A DNA stretch of 64,000 nt from Chrysoperla carnea (Eukaryota > Arthropoda > Insecta > Neuroptera > Chrysopidae), in the NCBI RefSeq assembly GCF_905475395.1, contig NC_058341.1, positions 35,851,501 to 35,915,500 on the forward strand, read 5' to 3'. This document shows, in pieces, positions 23,472 through 36,252 of the stretch. Position 1 is the stretch's first letter; every line of letters starts with the position of its first letter. The notes below the pieces were generated by a model. It made no database searches. It saw only the letters and a program-made list of their open reading frames with translations, and was not told the origin of the DNA. A program made the position numbers and the translations under genes.

Positions 23472-26400
23472 GTGGTATGCATGCCACTTCCGAACTGACG
23501 AATCCATAAGTTTTACGTCTATCAAAAATCAATCAACGTGAGAAAAGAAGTTTTCAAAAACTGATTTTTGGTAAAAAAATGTTAATCACACAGTTGAACA
23601 AACAAAGCAAGAAGACCCATGTGTGGAGAACATGTTTAGTTAAAATTGAGAATGACTATTAAAATCATTTTCAACAACTTTTATATCTTGTAAGAAAGCG
23701 GATAAACTATCATAGTTGGCCAAACCCAGTCGAAGGACTAACAAAATCAAGGAGAACTCACTTTAAAATTTGACTTTGATTTGAAACAAAAGACGACGGT
23801 TTGCGACAAATGTAAGAAGAATTCGCAGAACAGTTACGAAATATTTTTTATCTCTGGGTAGGTTGAATTTCGACTTTTTGAGTTGCTTGTACTTATTTCC
23901 AAACTATCAAATTCATAAATATTTTTAATCCGATTATTTGAATCTTCAGAATATTAAATATAATATTATATAATATAATATCATTAAAATTTAATCAGAT
24001 CTTTAAATCGTCTGGCGGAAGACTAAAAGAAATATCAAAATAGATCTTCTTAGATCATGATAGAAAACAATATCATCTTAAAAACATTTATTTAATAGAT
24101 CATTATAAACTTTACAGATTATAAATTGAAATTTCAAATTTTATTTGGGATTAAATAAAACAACCCCGACGTACGAAATATAGTTTCAATGCCAGTTGAA
24201 ACTATGACAAAGTTGAGTTTATGAGGTTTTGTGGGAACAATTCAGTATCTCATATAAAAATTATATCACGCTTCTCTTTTGTGTAGTAGTATTACACTTA
24301 TGTGTAACAAGAGAAAGTATTCTGATTAGATTTTCAAAACTAAATTTAAAAAATGGTACCTCCATATTACACAGTTTTTCTAGTTGCCGGTGTACTGGAA
24401 CTGGAAAAATTTTTTTATATCTGGAAACTTATAATTTCGGTGAATGTTATCCCTAAACAAAGTGTGGACTCGACAAACTACGCATAAGAATTTTATCAAT
24501 GGATTTTTAAGCAAGCTTTAAAATTTCAATTTTTCTGTAAGCTTTTTGTTTTGGTATTGAAACGCCTAAATCGGATATGTACTTCAAAGCGAAAAAACAC
24601 TAGAAAATCTTGTAAAACTGATGATCATAGCTTGGAACTTGTGGCCATGTGTTAGAACTACGCTTCAAGTAAATCGTAAGAAAAGAAATTATGGTGTTAG
24701 GGTAAACCTCAAAAAATTAATTCAAAATTTTAAATCAAAGCAATCATTTTGAGACAATGTTTTCGTAACAATTGAAAAAGGTGGTGGAAATATACATCGG
24801 AAAATAATGAGTTTAGCTATAAATACTTCAAAGCGAAAGTTGGATATAGAGGTAAAACTGGTGAATATGAGATGAGACTCTTCACTTCAAAATAATTTTG
24901 ATTTGATATAAAGTCTTTAATATTTATTATGACTGAATTCAAGTTAATATGAATCATTTGATATGTTGTTTGCGTAGGTAATGTTATAACACTAAAATAT
25001 ATCTTGTCAAAATTAATCATTTTATAAAATGTCGATTTCAATTATTATCACCATTACATTTAAATTATTCACTTTTATTTTTCACTTTTACAAAATAATT
25101 TAAATTAGTTGAACCAAATAATAATTATAATAATCTTTATTAGTTCCTTTCTTTAACAATACCATTATATGTCATAATATTAAGATTTCCGGTCTAGCAA
25201 AATAAGGTAAAATAATCCGGTTTCGATTTTATTCTTTAAATGCAAAATTGTTTCTCGCGTTTTGGCTATTCGATACGAAAATTTTACTTCTCGCATGAAT
25301 AGGCTCTGTGATTCGACGACTTCTGCCATCCCAGAAAATTAAACACTATAATCGATAGAAGTTTCATGCGAAGGCTCTAGGGTCTCCAATAACCCTTAAC
25401 TTTTAAAAATTAATCCTTATGTTTTAGTGTCTATTCAGTAATGTCTTGGTGTAATAAATTCGCTGGAATATAAATTTCAGGCTAATAGGCTTCTCAAAAT
25501 TTCCGCAAATATTTTTTGCATTTTTATCTTTTTTGTATTACATATTTTTGGAATTTAAAGTTATTTGTGTAAAAAAATAGTCTGCATATTTTTTGCAGCC
25601 ATATCGTACGTGCATTGAAAGGTTTCGTTTAGAAAACTATGTGCATAAAATCTTAAAAAGATTTTTTTTTAAATATAAATTTATAGCTAAAAAATAATTT
25701 TTTATATAAAAATATTTTGAAAAGATTTATTTACAAAGATTAATCTCAAGTATTTTAGAAACACATGCCCATATTATGAACAAAAAAACAAGAATTTTAG
25801 GGTTTTGTACCAACAAAATTTTTAGTAAGAATAAAACATCTTAAACTTTAAGTTAAAAAACCAAGAACCGGGGATTTGTGCGTAATTTACAGGTACCTAT
25901 AGCTTTTAAGACGATTATCCTGGATATAAAGATAAAGATATTTAAATCAAGAAGACGTCACCAGCAGTTATTACAATTATCGAAATTAAGCAACTTATGG
26001 AGAAACTAATCAAGTAGAAAGTATTGCTTTTCGATAGACTCGAAATTGAGTCGACATGGAGACTCAAGCATTGAACTTTGTGATAAAGCTCAGGCTGTTT
26101 TCTTTCAGATTCGGTTTTCACTCCTTTTCCATGCCTAAACCAGGCCTCGGTATGCCAGAACCAAACACATAAATAACTGGTCAAGGCTAATGAATCACGT
26201 CTTGTTATTTTCTGCTGTTATGGTAGGAGAGGGAATAGTTCAGGAAAAGAATATTCCGTTTTAGATGTGAAGTTACAAACCGGGTTGTAACTTCATTGTT
26301 TTGTGTATTTCTGTTACGTTATTAATTGCAATGCAATGATCAACATTTCTGACAACTTTGTGGTACCATAGCCTATTTTTGGTGCAAAAAGAACGATCCG

Positions 26401-28805
26401 TAGAATATTTTAGGGGCGGTTTGAAAAAGTTTCATAAGAAGCCATTTTCCTAGTCATATGGGTACTATAAATATATGTGTAGCTTTGATCACCCGTAGCC
26501 CGAAAAATACTCGTTAAAAAGTTTTGTGGCAATGAGATTTTTTAACCAGAAGGATCTGAAAAACATTTTGGGAGCGGTTTGAAAAAATTTTACAGAAAGC
26601 TATTTTGCGGGGTCAATAAAAAGGAGTTATTTTATAAAACCAGACGATTCAGTTTCCAAACGAAGGAATCTTCTTAGCATAAACGACTTATAGTTCATAC
26701 TTTATCGATTCTTTATAAAAATGTAAAATATAAAAAAATAAGTTCCGTTCGATGCATACACACATACATACATACATACATAATACACTACAGCTGTTAA
26801 CATCAACAAAACTATTCGTGATGCATTTTGAAAAGGTATGGAGTAGAAAGAACAATCTTAACATATTTTTATTTTACACAAACGAGTATATATGTATATT
26901 GTGTCTGCTGTTTTATATTTTTGCATTTTTTATTCTAATTTTTTTACATATTTTGTGCTCTATTTCATCTAAATATAGTTTTTATATTAAAATTAGTTCA
27001 TTCATGATGATGATTTAATCAAAGTAATTGGATGGTTCCTAATTTCTCTCCAAATTTCATAATTATTGTTTTGTCTATTTTGTGTAACGCAATTTTATTA
27101 TATAGCAAAAATTCGTAGCACAGGAGCTGCGTTACCTTAACGAATTGCCTCAGATTAAAAAAAAAATCTAGAGAGGATACAGACAAAAAAACCTATAGAA
27201 ACATATGCATATATATACATATATACATTAACGATGATCATTTTTGACATCTATAAGATAGGGTCGATGAACATTTGAAGAAATTTTTTAAACTTCCCTC
27301 ATCAGTACAAAAGCAATAGTTCCATTTCCTTCGGAAATTCGCGAAAAATATTTTTCGTGTAGACAATTGCCAAAGACAAGGTTCAATTACTAATTGCTAC
27401 AAAAATATATTCAGTGAAACCTGGTTGAGTGGGACTTTTAAGCTTAAACTAAAGTAGGGCAATTAATAAAAATTAATCGTTTTGAAAACTTCGTTTGGGC
27501 TGGTTATGACACTTTTGTTTATAAACATTTGAATTCCTTATAACCAATCTGGATATTTGGGAAACTGGCTACTTAGAAAGTTGTGCAAAGCTATCAGTAA
27601 CAAAACATGAAAGACGCACACACATTAGCTAAACGAAAAAATAAGAAACATCAAAATATGAAAGCAATATACATCAGTCCACCCGATCATGACTTAGTTG
27701 GGCATATTGTCGATTTGATTTCCGTTCAGGTGTACATTTTTTCATATCTTACATTTTTGTTCACAAATTTTAAATATTCTCAATCAAATTTAACAGATCA
27801 CCACCATTAGTAAAGATATAGCCTTGTGAGAATCATTTTCAGTCCTTGGATATACACTCCTTGGATAGACATAAGACTTGGATCATATACAGTCCTTGGA
27901 TAGACACTACCATGCGTGCCTATGAATTTCGAAGAAAACTTTTTTTTTTTGTCTTTTCTGCTCTTTAATGGGGTATTCCTGTTCGATTTTATTTAATTTA
28001 GTAAATGTTATTTTGTAATTATTCCTAAATAGAAACACACTACTCAAAAATCTTATTAAGACTAAGTCGAGATTTTTCGTTTAGACTATTGACCTGACTG
28101 ATTATATTAATATTATCATTTGTAGTAATTATTTTCAAAAGTATTTTGAATTGTTATTATTACAATGAATTATTATTGAAAATTTCTAGAACTAACATAA
28201 TAAATACAAATATTTACTATATGTATCAGTCATTAATGCCGAGAAGTGTTATTTTAATAACTTCAATTGCTTTCCTAATCAGAATACCTTTTCTAAAACC
28301 TCTTAATAATGGTACGAATCACGTAAAAAACCAGTTAAAGCATAATAAAATATAAATCCAAATAATTTTCAAGGAGATCACGTTTACTTCCGTGAAAGGA
28401 TCATCGGAAATTATTACTTACCTTACATTATTTATTATTTTGCTGTAAAAAAATAGTTTTTACAAGCATGTCAGTATTCCAACCATTATTTATTGAATAT
28501 ATCACGTACTAAATAAATCGATTTCTATGTAGATAATAATGTTGTAAAAAAATATCAAGAAAAAGTAAATACATTAGTTTTTATTCCCGCCCGCTACTAA
28601 AATAAATTATCTTAAGTGAATGTAATTTTCACCTCTATATACAAACTTCAACGTGTACTAAGCTACTTTATGATGATAGAGATTGTTCGATGTTCATTTT
28701 TTCTGATGAAAAATATACATTTAGGAGCTTGATAGATTTCGACATTTAAGGTATCACTCTATTCTTCATAATATCAAATTTGGCTTTAGGTACGTGTTTG
28801 AACAA
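23472..28805. other. AT-rich stretch with minor simple repeats
   Basis: No gene was identified. Contents: AT palindromes near 23947-23985; two imperfect copies of GCGGTTTGAAAAARTTT about 155 bases apart (26416 and 26574); a (CATA)n microsatellite at 26752-26781; an ATAC/ATAT-rich patch at 27205-27228. Several 60-90 codon frames here have no recognisable domain. Confidence 0.55.
27851..27912 (+). repeat. Short tandem repeat, CAGTCCTTGGATA unit
   Basis: The unit CAGTCCTTGGATA with TACACT or GACACT appears two full times, with a partial TCCTTGGATAGACA between them. It looks like a small local duplication; no function inferred. Confidence 0.55.
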
Positions 28806-29198
28806 ATAAATTGGCAGTACATAGTCGGTGTGGTACTGAAGTCGTGTGAGTGTGATTCCTGTGGTCCACACGACTAATTTCCCAGAGGGGGGAAAAACAA
28901 AAAAAAGGTCTTGTTAGCCATTATAGATTATTCTTGGAACATGTACTGCAGCTTATGCTGGAACGATCATTATCTCCATAGATAAATGATGTGTTTTATC
29001 CACTTTTCAAATTCTGTCTATTCAGTTTTTTTTTTAGTTTTTTTATTACCGTTAAAAAAACGGCTTAACTAATTCTGCTGGAAACTCTTAAATACGCGAT
29101 TACGCGTCGAATAAGCCCAGTCACGTGTTAATGTCATAACTGGTTCGCGAGATAATCGAGGCGAAAAAACCAAACGAACATACGAACATTTACCCATA

Positions 29199-29229
<31 letters not shown>

Positions 29230-29345
29230 TTAGACATCACATTGAAAAGGTTTGATTCGGATATTACGGCCTTGAAACCGCCAAAATATGTAAAACTGGA
29301 GTTTTCAAAATCGGCTCCATTACATTAACTTCGTCTGAGAAGTTA
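28806..29345 (+). mobile_element. Family A element, copy 4
   Basis: Start AATAAATTGGCAGTACATAG, hairpin stem GTCGTGTG/CACACGAC retained although the loop differs (GTGATTCCTGTGG instead of GCGACCCCTGTAG), then a TTCCCAGAGG motif, the same interior, a CA microsatellite of about 14 units near 29200-29229, and a slightly decayed right end AACTTCGTCTGAGAAGTT. Same orientation as copies 1-3. Confidence 0.75.
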
Positions 29346-30504
29346 TACAAGTGGCGGATTTTTGGCCCGAAATAGTAATACGTTAATAGAAAAAAATAGA
29401 AAATTAATGGATGATTTGTGCCGGCCTAGTTTTTAATGGGCCCCGACTGTTAAAACCGCTGTGTAAACTACTGTACTTGTTTCATTCTTTTCAGATTGAA
29501 TTTAACAAAGTCGGGTTTTTGAACTTTGCAGTTATTTGGACACTTGAAGACGTAAACTTTAATTATTATTAATTTGGTCAACATAAAATCGGAGCTTCCG
29601 GATCGGACACAAGGTCGCTTGAAAGGGGAAAAATCGTAGTGTAGGGCGGGTAACTATACATAGAGGCTGTGTGACTAATTACACCACTTTTTTTTCATAA
29701 ATTTTTTTATACACTTCGTAAAGTATATAGGTAAAAGGTAGGTAATATTTTTTCTACAGGTAAAATAAATAATAATAATTGACTTATAAAAAAAAAAAAA
29801 CTCTCCTCATATCAAGGCTACCTTGACCGCATTCCATAAAATAAAAGAAATGTGCATGTACTTATAAATTATAATAATCAAATAAAATATGTCTAATAAT
29901 CTACTATCTACTATAAGGTATAATAAATTTATTAAATTCTTTTTAATATATAAACATTTTAAATAAATAAGTAATTTAATACTTTTCCGGAAATGTAATT
30001 TTAAATTTGTAAGAAATTTGATAATAATTGTACCCGTCTACATATGGGGAATTTTTACCTAGGAGCGGATATTTAATTTACTGTATTCAAAAATATTTAT
30101 TATTACTTTCCCAAGTAGAAATTTCAAATTGGAGTCGATCAATTTTGCAAGTAATTATATCAGATTCGAATTTGGCGGAATTTGTCTAATACTTTACGGG
30201 CTTATTATTAATCGGAGCACACCATTTTATCCACACCGGTATAACTTAGTTCCCAAGGTCCTAATTAATTATGAACAATGATTATTTGCATTATAAAATT
30301 TTCTTACTCAAATTGTGTAATCTTATGGGATACTTAGGAAGAACGACTCACCTGAAATAGAAAATTAATAAATTCAGAAAAAATATGCTAATGGTGTCAC
30401 AAAGTCCGTGAGATAAGAACTCTTTTTCTCACTCCGTATGCGTGGGAAAAATAGTTCATGATCAAAAATGTATACTAATAACAAGTTACTACAGTAAATT
30501 TTTA
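29346..30504. other. AT-rich stretch, nothing recognised
   Basis: No gene was identified; 29340-29700 is slightly richer in GC but stops are frequent in all frames. Confidence 0.55.
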
Positions 30505-30979
30505 TATCCTGTATATATGAAATACATATCAAGGTATACTAAGTTTAGACCCAAGTTTGTAACGTTTAAAATATTGATGCTATGAACAATTTTTTCATAA
30601 AATCACCTAATTATTCCGTTTCCGATTGTCAGTTCGTCTGCCCGTCTGTCTGTCAACACGATAACTCCAAAACTAAAAGAGATATCAAGCTGAATTTATG
30701 GCGTACTTTGGACAAAAAAAGTGAGGTTGAGTTCGTAAATAGCAGTATGGGTCGATTGAATCTTGGATCAGAACAAAAATTTAAATGTTAAAAATTTTCC
30801 TTATACAAAATAAACAACTTTAGTTTGTAAACATCACTATTTATCCGTGAGGGCGGAAATTAGATCAAAATTTCTTCTCTTCTAATTTATAAGAAATGAT
30901 GCAAGCATTGATAAACAACACTTTCTACACAGAGTATTTCAACAATTAACTCAGTCAATTGTTTGTTTTCACTTGTTAA
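30505..30979 (+). repeat. Family D interspersed repeat, copy 2
   Basis: Plus-strand copy with the same blocks as the copy at 15219: AAGTTTGTAACG, TATTGATGCTATGAAC, a CTGTCTGTC-containing stretch, AGAGATATCAAGCTGAA, GAGTTCGTAAATAG, AAACATCACTATTTATCCGT and the end CAATTGTTTGTTTTCACTTG. It is shortened by deletions in its second half. The open frame at 30582-30791 is just this repeat. Confidence 0.75.
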
Positions 30980-31782
30980 TTTTGTATTTTTCTCAATAAG
31001 TCATGACAAATTTTATATTTACGTGTGTTAACGCATTATTAATGTAACTTCTACGATTGCTCAACTCGTACAAATTTCGCATGCGTACGTTAATAATGCT
31101 GTTATCTCACTAATATCGTAAATGACTGTTGTATGGTCGTACCTTATTTTTAATCTTTGAATTTAGAAATGAAACGAGAAGATAAAAATATAATAATAAT
31201 AAAAATAATTTTTCATATATTATGTGCGAAAGTAACTTTCATTATACCAATTCACTTCAATTTTTATATATTAATTAATATTAATATTTTAATATATGAA
31301 TAAAGTAAACAACTAAATTTAATTATATAATAATAATCATAATTTTCATTTAAAATTGAATATTTTAAGTGAAATAATAAAATTTAAGAAATTCACACAG
31401 TGCAGATGTTTGATGAACATGATTAGACATTGAACTTTATGTTAATTAATTAAGATGTAGATACCAACGTATATGTAATCAATATTATGATTATTTATTC
31501 AGTGAAAGCAACAACAATATTATACTTATTTATTTATTTACAAACATATAAACTACTGACGTTATATTCTACATACTGTGAGTTTAAAATATAATTGTTA
31601 AAATCAATTAAATTTTATGTAAAAAGTGAAAGATATAATCGAAATTAAAATTAAATCGTGTCTCAAATATTTTTATATATTTATTTTCACTTATAACGAA
31701 GATGCTATTATATGAATATTAAAAAACAAAAATTATATATGATTTGAAAGGATCATAAATAAAAATAAATATATTTAATAAT
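30980..31782. other. Very AT-rich stretch, nothing recognised
   Basis: No gene or repeat boundary was identified. Confidence 0.6.
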
Positions 31783-32117
31783 AGTGATACCTACCCGCTT
31801 CGCTGGGTTTAAAAGTAAAGATTGATAAAGATTGCTCTAGCTTATCCTCTTTCTATAACACTCAAAATAATGGTAAAGATCGTTTTACACAGGTAAAATA
31901 TATGTATGGTTTTCTATTTTTTTAAAGGTATAATAGTCGTAATTATTCATTAAGTATATCAGAGAAGATGGCCGTGAAATATTTTATATTGACTATTTTT
32001 ACAGAAATCTGTGTAATTTATGGTAATGTCAAATTAAATTCGTTAGTTTTAGCGTGAAAACGTAACAAACAAACAACCAAACAAACATGCTTACTTTGGC
32101 ATTTATAATATATAGAG
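31783..32117 (+). repeat. Family B interspersed repeat, copy 4
   Basis: Starts TAGTGATACCTACCCGCTTC, continues CGCTGGGTTTAAAAGTAAAG and ends AGTTTTAGCGTGAAAACGTA, (CAAA)n and GCATTTATAATATATAGAGA. The end abuts the transposase remnant that follows. Confidence 0.75.
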
Positions 32118-32145
32118 ATAGAGATATATTTTACATCTATTTTGC

Positions 32146-32366
32146 TTGGATTTCTTTTTGTAGGGATTTTCTTAAGAATCACGACTATATCAACAAACCT
32201 GAAACGTTGGAGTGTATAAAAGGCAGCATTCACCAAAGTTATAGCCGAAGTAACTCCTTGAAAATCCCGAAAGGTCATAGAAAATTACCTCCAACGAATA
32301 AACTGCAACAGAACATCCAAAGGCGGTCATTTGGCTGACATCATTTTCATATTAAATGATTATTAA
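32146..32366 (+). pseudogene. 3' remnant of a mariner/Tc1-type (IS630) transposase
   Basis: Fragments of a transposase C-terminus can be read in order on the plus strand: LDFFL-stop-G (the usual W is a TAG stop), then after a one-base insertion FLKNHDYINKPETLE, then after a further frame change KVIAEV, a TGA stop, and finally KVIENYLQRINCNRTSKGG followed by HLADIIF and a stop at 32364-32366. The LDFFLWG segment around the last catalytic Asp and the C-terminal RGGHLxDIIF pattern are typical of the mariner/Tc1 superfamily. At least two frameshifts and two stops make it non-functional. No inverted repeat partner was identified. It is unrelated in position to the mariner fragment at 54.8 kb. Confidence 0.75.
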
Positions 32367-32459
32367 GTATGCATACTTAATATTTCATTAATAAAAATAT
32401 AATTAAGATAATATTAGATTTTGTGTGTTTTTTTACAAGCTTTTATTTAAATTGCAATG

Positions 32460-33205
32460 TATCGTTTGTCCTGGTGGAATCTTGCAATTTTGAAGCAGTT
32501 ATCGTCAACCGATTGAGCTAAAATGCATACACGCTTAGTTTGGTTGACAAAGCATGATAAGGTAAGTGACGTCTTGATTTTCCCATCGCTTCAAAAAATA
32601 ATTTTATAGTGACAAGCTTTTATTGTACTAAAAAGTAGAAATTTATTTTATAGGAGTCACTCATATTTGACTATTTTTAAAAGCTTGAGGCGTTCAATAA
32701 AAAATATCAACAATGATTTGGAGTACCGCAATGTATGTATATAACTATGTTTATTACTTATTGTTGTTGTTTACATTTAATCATGCACACGATATTTTAC
32801 ATCATGGTCTATTCGACTATATTTTGATATATGTAATATGTTACATACAGGCGTAAACTAAATATTGACAAATCTCTTGTGTAGTAAAAAAAAAAAGTTC
32901 TAGTAAAAAAAGCTCTAGTTCTAGTAAGTGGATAAACAAATTAAAAATTCATTGAGTTGAAAAATTGCATTCGTGTCTATAACTCGAATAGCCTAATTGG
33001 TAGGGCGCGTGACATGAATCCAAGAAGCCCGGGTTCGAGTCCTGGTTCGAGTGTATTTTTTTCAATTCTCTTTAATTATAACTATGTTTGTTCGAGTGGA
33101 ATCTTGCAACTCAATTTTTATATTGAGCGCCTCAAGCTTTTACAAATAGTCATGTATGAGTTATTCCTACAAAATTATTTTCTACTTTTTTAGTACAATA
33201 AAAGC
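32460..33205. repeat. Family G inverted-repeat element
   Basis: The left arm at 32613-32705 (AGCTTTTATTGTACTAAAAA ... AAAAGCTTGAGGCGTTCAAT) is repeated in inverse orientation at 33098-33202 with about 80% identity by eye. GGAATCTTGCAA occurs at both 32475 and 33099 in direct orientation. The arms enclose about 390 bases holding a tRNA-like sequence. Motifs are shared with 17240-17590. Confidence 0.6.
32976..33049 (+). pseudogene. tRNA-like sequence with defective anticodon arm
   Basis: A 7-bp acceptor stem (ACTCGAA with TTCGAGT), a D-arm (GCCT with GGGC around AATTGGTA) and a T-arm (CCGGG-TTCGAGT-CCTGG, one G-T pair) fold normally. The region that should form the anticodon arm (CGTGACATGAATCCAAG) does not pair, so no anticodon can be assigned, and the variable loop is four bases. 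It is therefore probably a tRNA pseudogene or tRNA-derived repeat head. It lies between inverted repeat arms, so it may have been captured by or belong to a mobile element. Confidence 0.6.
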
Positions 33206-36182
33206 ATATCCTTTAAAAAGTATTTTTTATTTAAATTTTATTTTGATGTTAGAAAAATCAATTTAGAAAAATCAATTTCAAGTTATATAATTTATCACCA
33301 AGTCATTCTTTTCATCCTCTAATTTCATTACCTAAAATATTTCTGATTGAAATTGACGTATAAACCTTTGAAATTGCAATTCTAAATTCTATGATTTCTA
33401 AGAAATTTTTCTATTGATTTATTATTTTAATATTTAAGTAAATAAAAAAAACATTATTTCCTATAATTTACTATCTTAATTATTCTATCCAACCCACGCT
33501 TTAAGAACGGAAACATTTAATCACTTAACTGGATATTATTATTTAATAACTGCATAAAATGATTCTAGAAGGAAAATAAAAAGTGAATTTGTATCCAAAT
33601 ATGGTATGATCACACGATTTATCAGTATTATCATGACTGATACATACAAAATACTATAAGAATGAAAAAAACTTTATAATAATACTTTCAGCTATAGTTT
33701 TCACTTTTTAATTATTACTTTTGACCATGTTTAGATTATTAATGAATTATTACATATAAATTGTTTATTACTTAGTAAAAAAAATTATTAAAACGTGCGT
33801 ATTTTATACACTGTGTTGCAAAATTATGCACAATATAATTTAGATACCTTAACGGGCAGTTTTAGCTGAATTTTTAATATAAAGTGTTTGCCTCTACAGG
33901 ATGTTCCAAGTTATGACAACAAAACTTCAACCAAACAGAACTTCAATTCAATCTATCAGATGTATAGCCCTTTTTGGGGGTCTATTTTTAAAGAAAGTGT
34001 TTTTTGTATTTCTAGAGACTTTTTTTTATAGTTGTTAATAACATAATTTTCAAACAGCTTGTAGAAATCGGGAAGAAATATTTTTATATAAAAATATATA
34101 AAATTGAATTAATAATTCTTCAAGAATCACCTTAACAGTGAAAATATAATAATTATATTGTTGATTCACTTGTGTGCATCTGTGTGTATGACGTCAAAAA
34201 GTTCAAGAAGTTCATAAATAAAATCAAGTTTATGTTATTTTCAATTGATTTCTTACAAACATATTTTATATTTTTTTATTGAGTGTAGGTTTTCTTCAAG
34301 ATGAATTGTAGTGGAATTGGGATTCCGTTGCAGGTAGTAATAGGAAATATTCATGTATTTTATAAATATTTTAATTCATTGTTTACACCGTTATAACATA
34401 GTAACAAATATAAATACTGTTTAAAAATGCTGTAATTCAGTGTAAAAAAAATATTTAAAATAGAGAATAATTTGGAGAACGTAGTCCTTTTGGCGTTCTC
34501 TGTTGATGACGTATTAATGTGACCTGTCAGTTAGTGACAGTTCAATGTACTGTTTACAACAGGTGTAAAACCCACGTATGTGGTAATTATAGTATATATC
34601 CATGGTAATACCATACAAAATATAAGTAATTAATACCATACAATATGTCAACGAGGCTGAAAAGCCACATACTATGACGTCACGTCTGTTTTAAAATTTC
34701 CGTTTTAGAAATTTTCTCACTGAATTTGTACTTTTATTGTATTAAAAATGTATTAATTACTAAAATAATGGTTTAGTTTAATAAAAAAAAATATTTGAAC
34801 CAAATTTAAATTTCATGAATACTCCCTACTGTCAAACCTACTTTTAATCAACTATTTCAAAATTATCATACATTGAATTTGTTAGAAATTAGTTTTCGCA
34901 GATTTTTCAACCGCAAAATGACACTCACTTTTTTTTTCCGATCACTAAAACACTTTAACAGAACAGAACAGAATCCTACACGGGATCCACACGCTGTATT
35001 CAGCGTCCAAACTCAAGAAGTCAGCGTTCATACAGCGCCCAGATTTGATGCATTCCCAACATTTTTTCCGAGGTAAAAATTGAAAAATACTTAATTCAAG
35101 AAGAATTTAAAAAGGCTTATTCCAAATTAATCTCATTATTTTTGAGATACTTAGAATAAGTCTCTCGTTTTGCCTGACTTGCTAGAGGAAACACTTATAA
35201 TTTTAATAATGACAATCGGATCTGTTATTACTTATGTATTTTTTCATGCTTGACTGATTATTATTTTACAAGTTTTATGGAAAATCAAGATTTTTATTGC
35301 GGAATAAAATAATTAATTTCTCATATTCATTCACATTCGATTTTCTAAAAGGAAAGTTCTTTAAAAAATATGTAATGTGTATTATATACATATTTGTATT
35401 TTCTTTTAAATTCATTTCTTGTGTAATGATAAGAAATGTTTTTACTATGTTGCAATTAATTGATAGATATAGGTACTTATTTATCCCTCTTATTTCGTTA
35501 CCCTCGATAAAATGATATTTGTTGGAAAAGAAATTATTTCATAACATTATTTCTTTTTTCAAATTATTTTTCTCCAAATCAGCTCATTCAAAAATTGTTT
35601 TCGATTATTATTCCTACGTAAGTGCTTAACTATCGCTATGAATTATCATAATATCATAATAAAAAAATAATTTTCTTAACATTTTACAAACATTTGATCT
35701 ACTCTCTCATATTATGCGAAAATATTTACTTTCATTTAGTATTTTTATACAGAAATTAAAACTAATATTAATAATTAATAAGCAGAAATTGAATTTTAAA
35801 AATATTCACAAAATTAAAATGAACAAACAAACTGAAAATATGACAGAACGTGGGACAGATTCTGAATTTTGAATAAAATTGGATTGTTTTTTGTCTTTTG
35901 CATGACGATATTTATAGTTTTTCTTTCGAAATTTTGATTTACATAATAAAACATATTTATGATTATTAAAAAAATCTGTGTTGTTAAAAAAATACCAGAT
36001 ATATTCATGAAATTTTAATTTGGTTGAAAATTTTTTTTAACCGTAACTTAATAACGAAATATTAAATTTTAATAAAATCTTTCTAAAGCAATTTTTAATA
36101 AACAAAGATCCTTGCGAGGAAATAATAAAGTTGTATAGTTTCAAATTATGGATAATATGTATATAAAAGTTGGAAATTCTTC
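33206..36182. other. AT-rich stretch, nothing recognised
   Basis: No gene was identified. TACAGGATGTTCC near 33896 resembles the end motif of the candidate element at 15776, but no partner end was found. The patch at 34470-34740 is richer in GC, contains TGACGTATTAATGTGACCTG and later ACTATGACGTCACGTCTG, and may be an unplaced TIR element. Confidence 0.5.
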
Positions 36183-36252
36183 AGTGAGGTTAGAGTGGCT
36201 ATCCTGGTGGTGAAATTCACTTAGACAATAGGATCTTTCATGATACCAAAAA
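36183..36252 (-). mobile_element. 3'-terminal fragment of a non-LTR retrotransposon
   Basis: The stretch GTGAGGTTAGAGTGGCTATC, CTGGTGGTGAAATTCACTTA and GACAATAGGATCTTTCATGA matches the 3' end of the LINE fragment at 37183-37610 (GTGAGGTTAGAGTGGCTGTC and so on) in the same orientation. Only about 70 bases are present, so it is a strongly 5'-truncated copy. Confidence 0.55.

Noticed and set aside
32957..33193. Open frame reading SNSLIGRARDMNPRSPGSS
   Set aside because: This is the well-known type of spurious translation of a tRNA sequence; the tRNA-like sequence underlies it.
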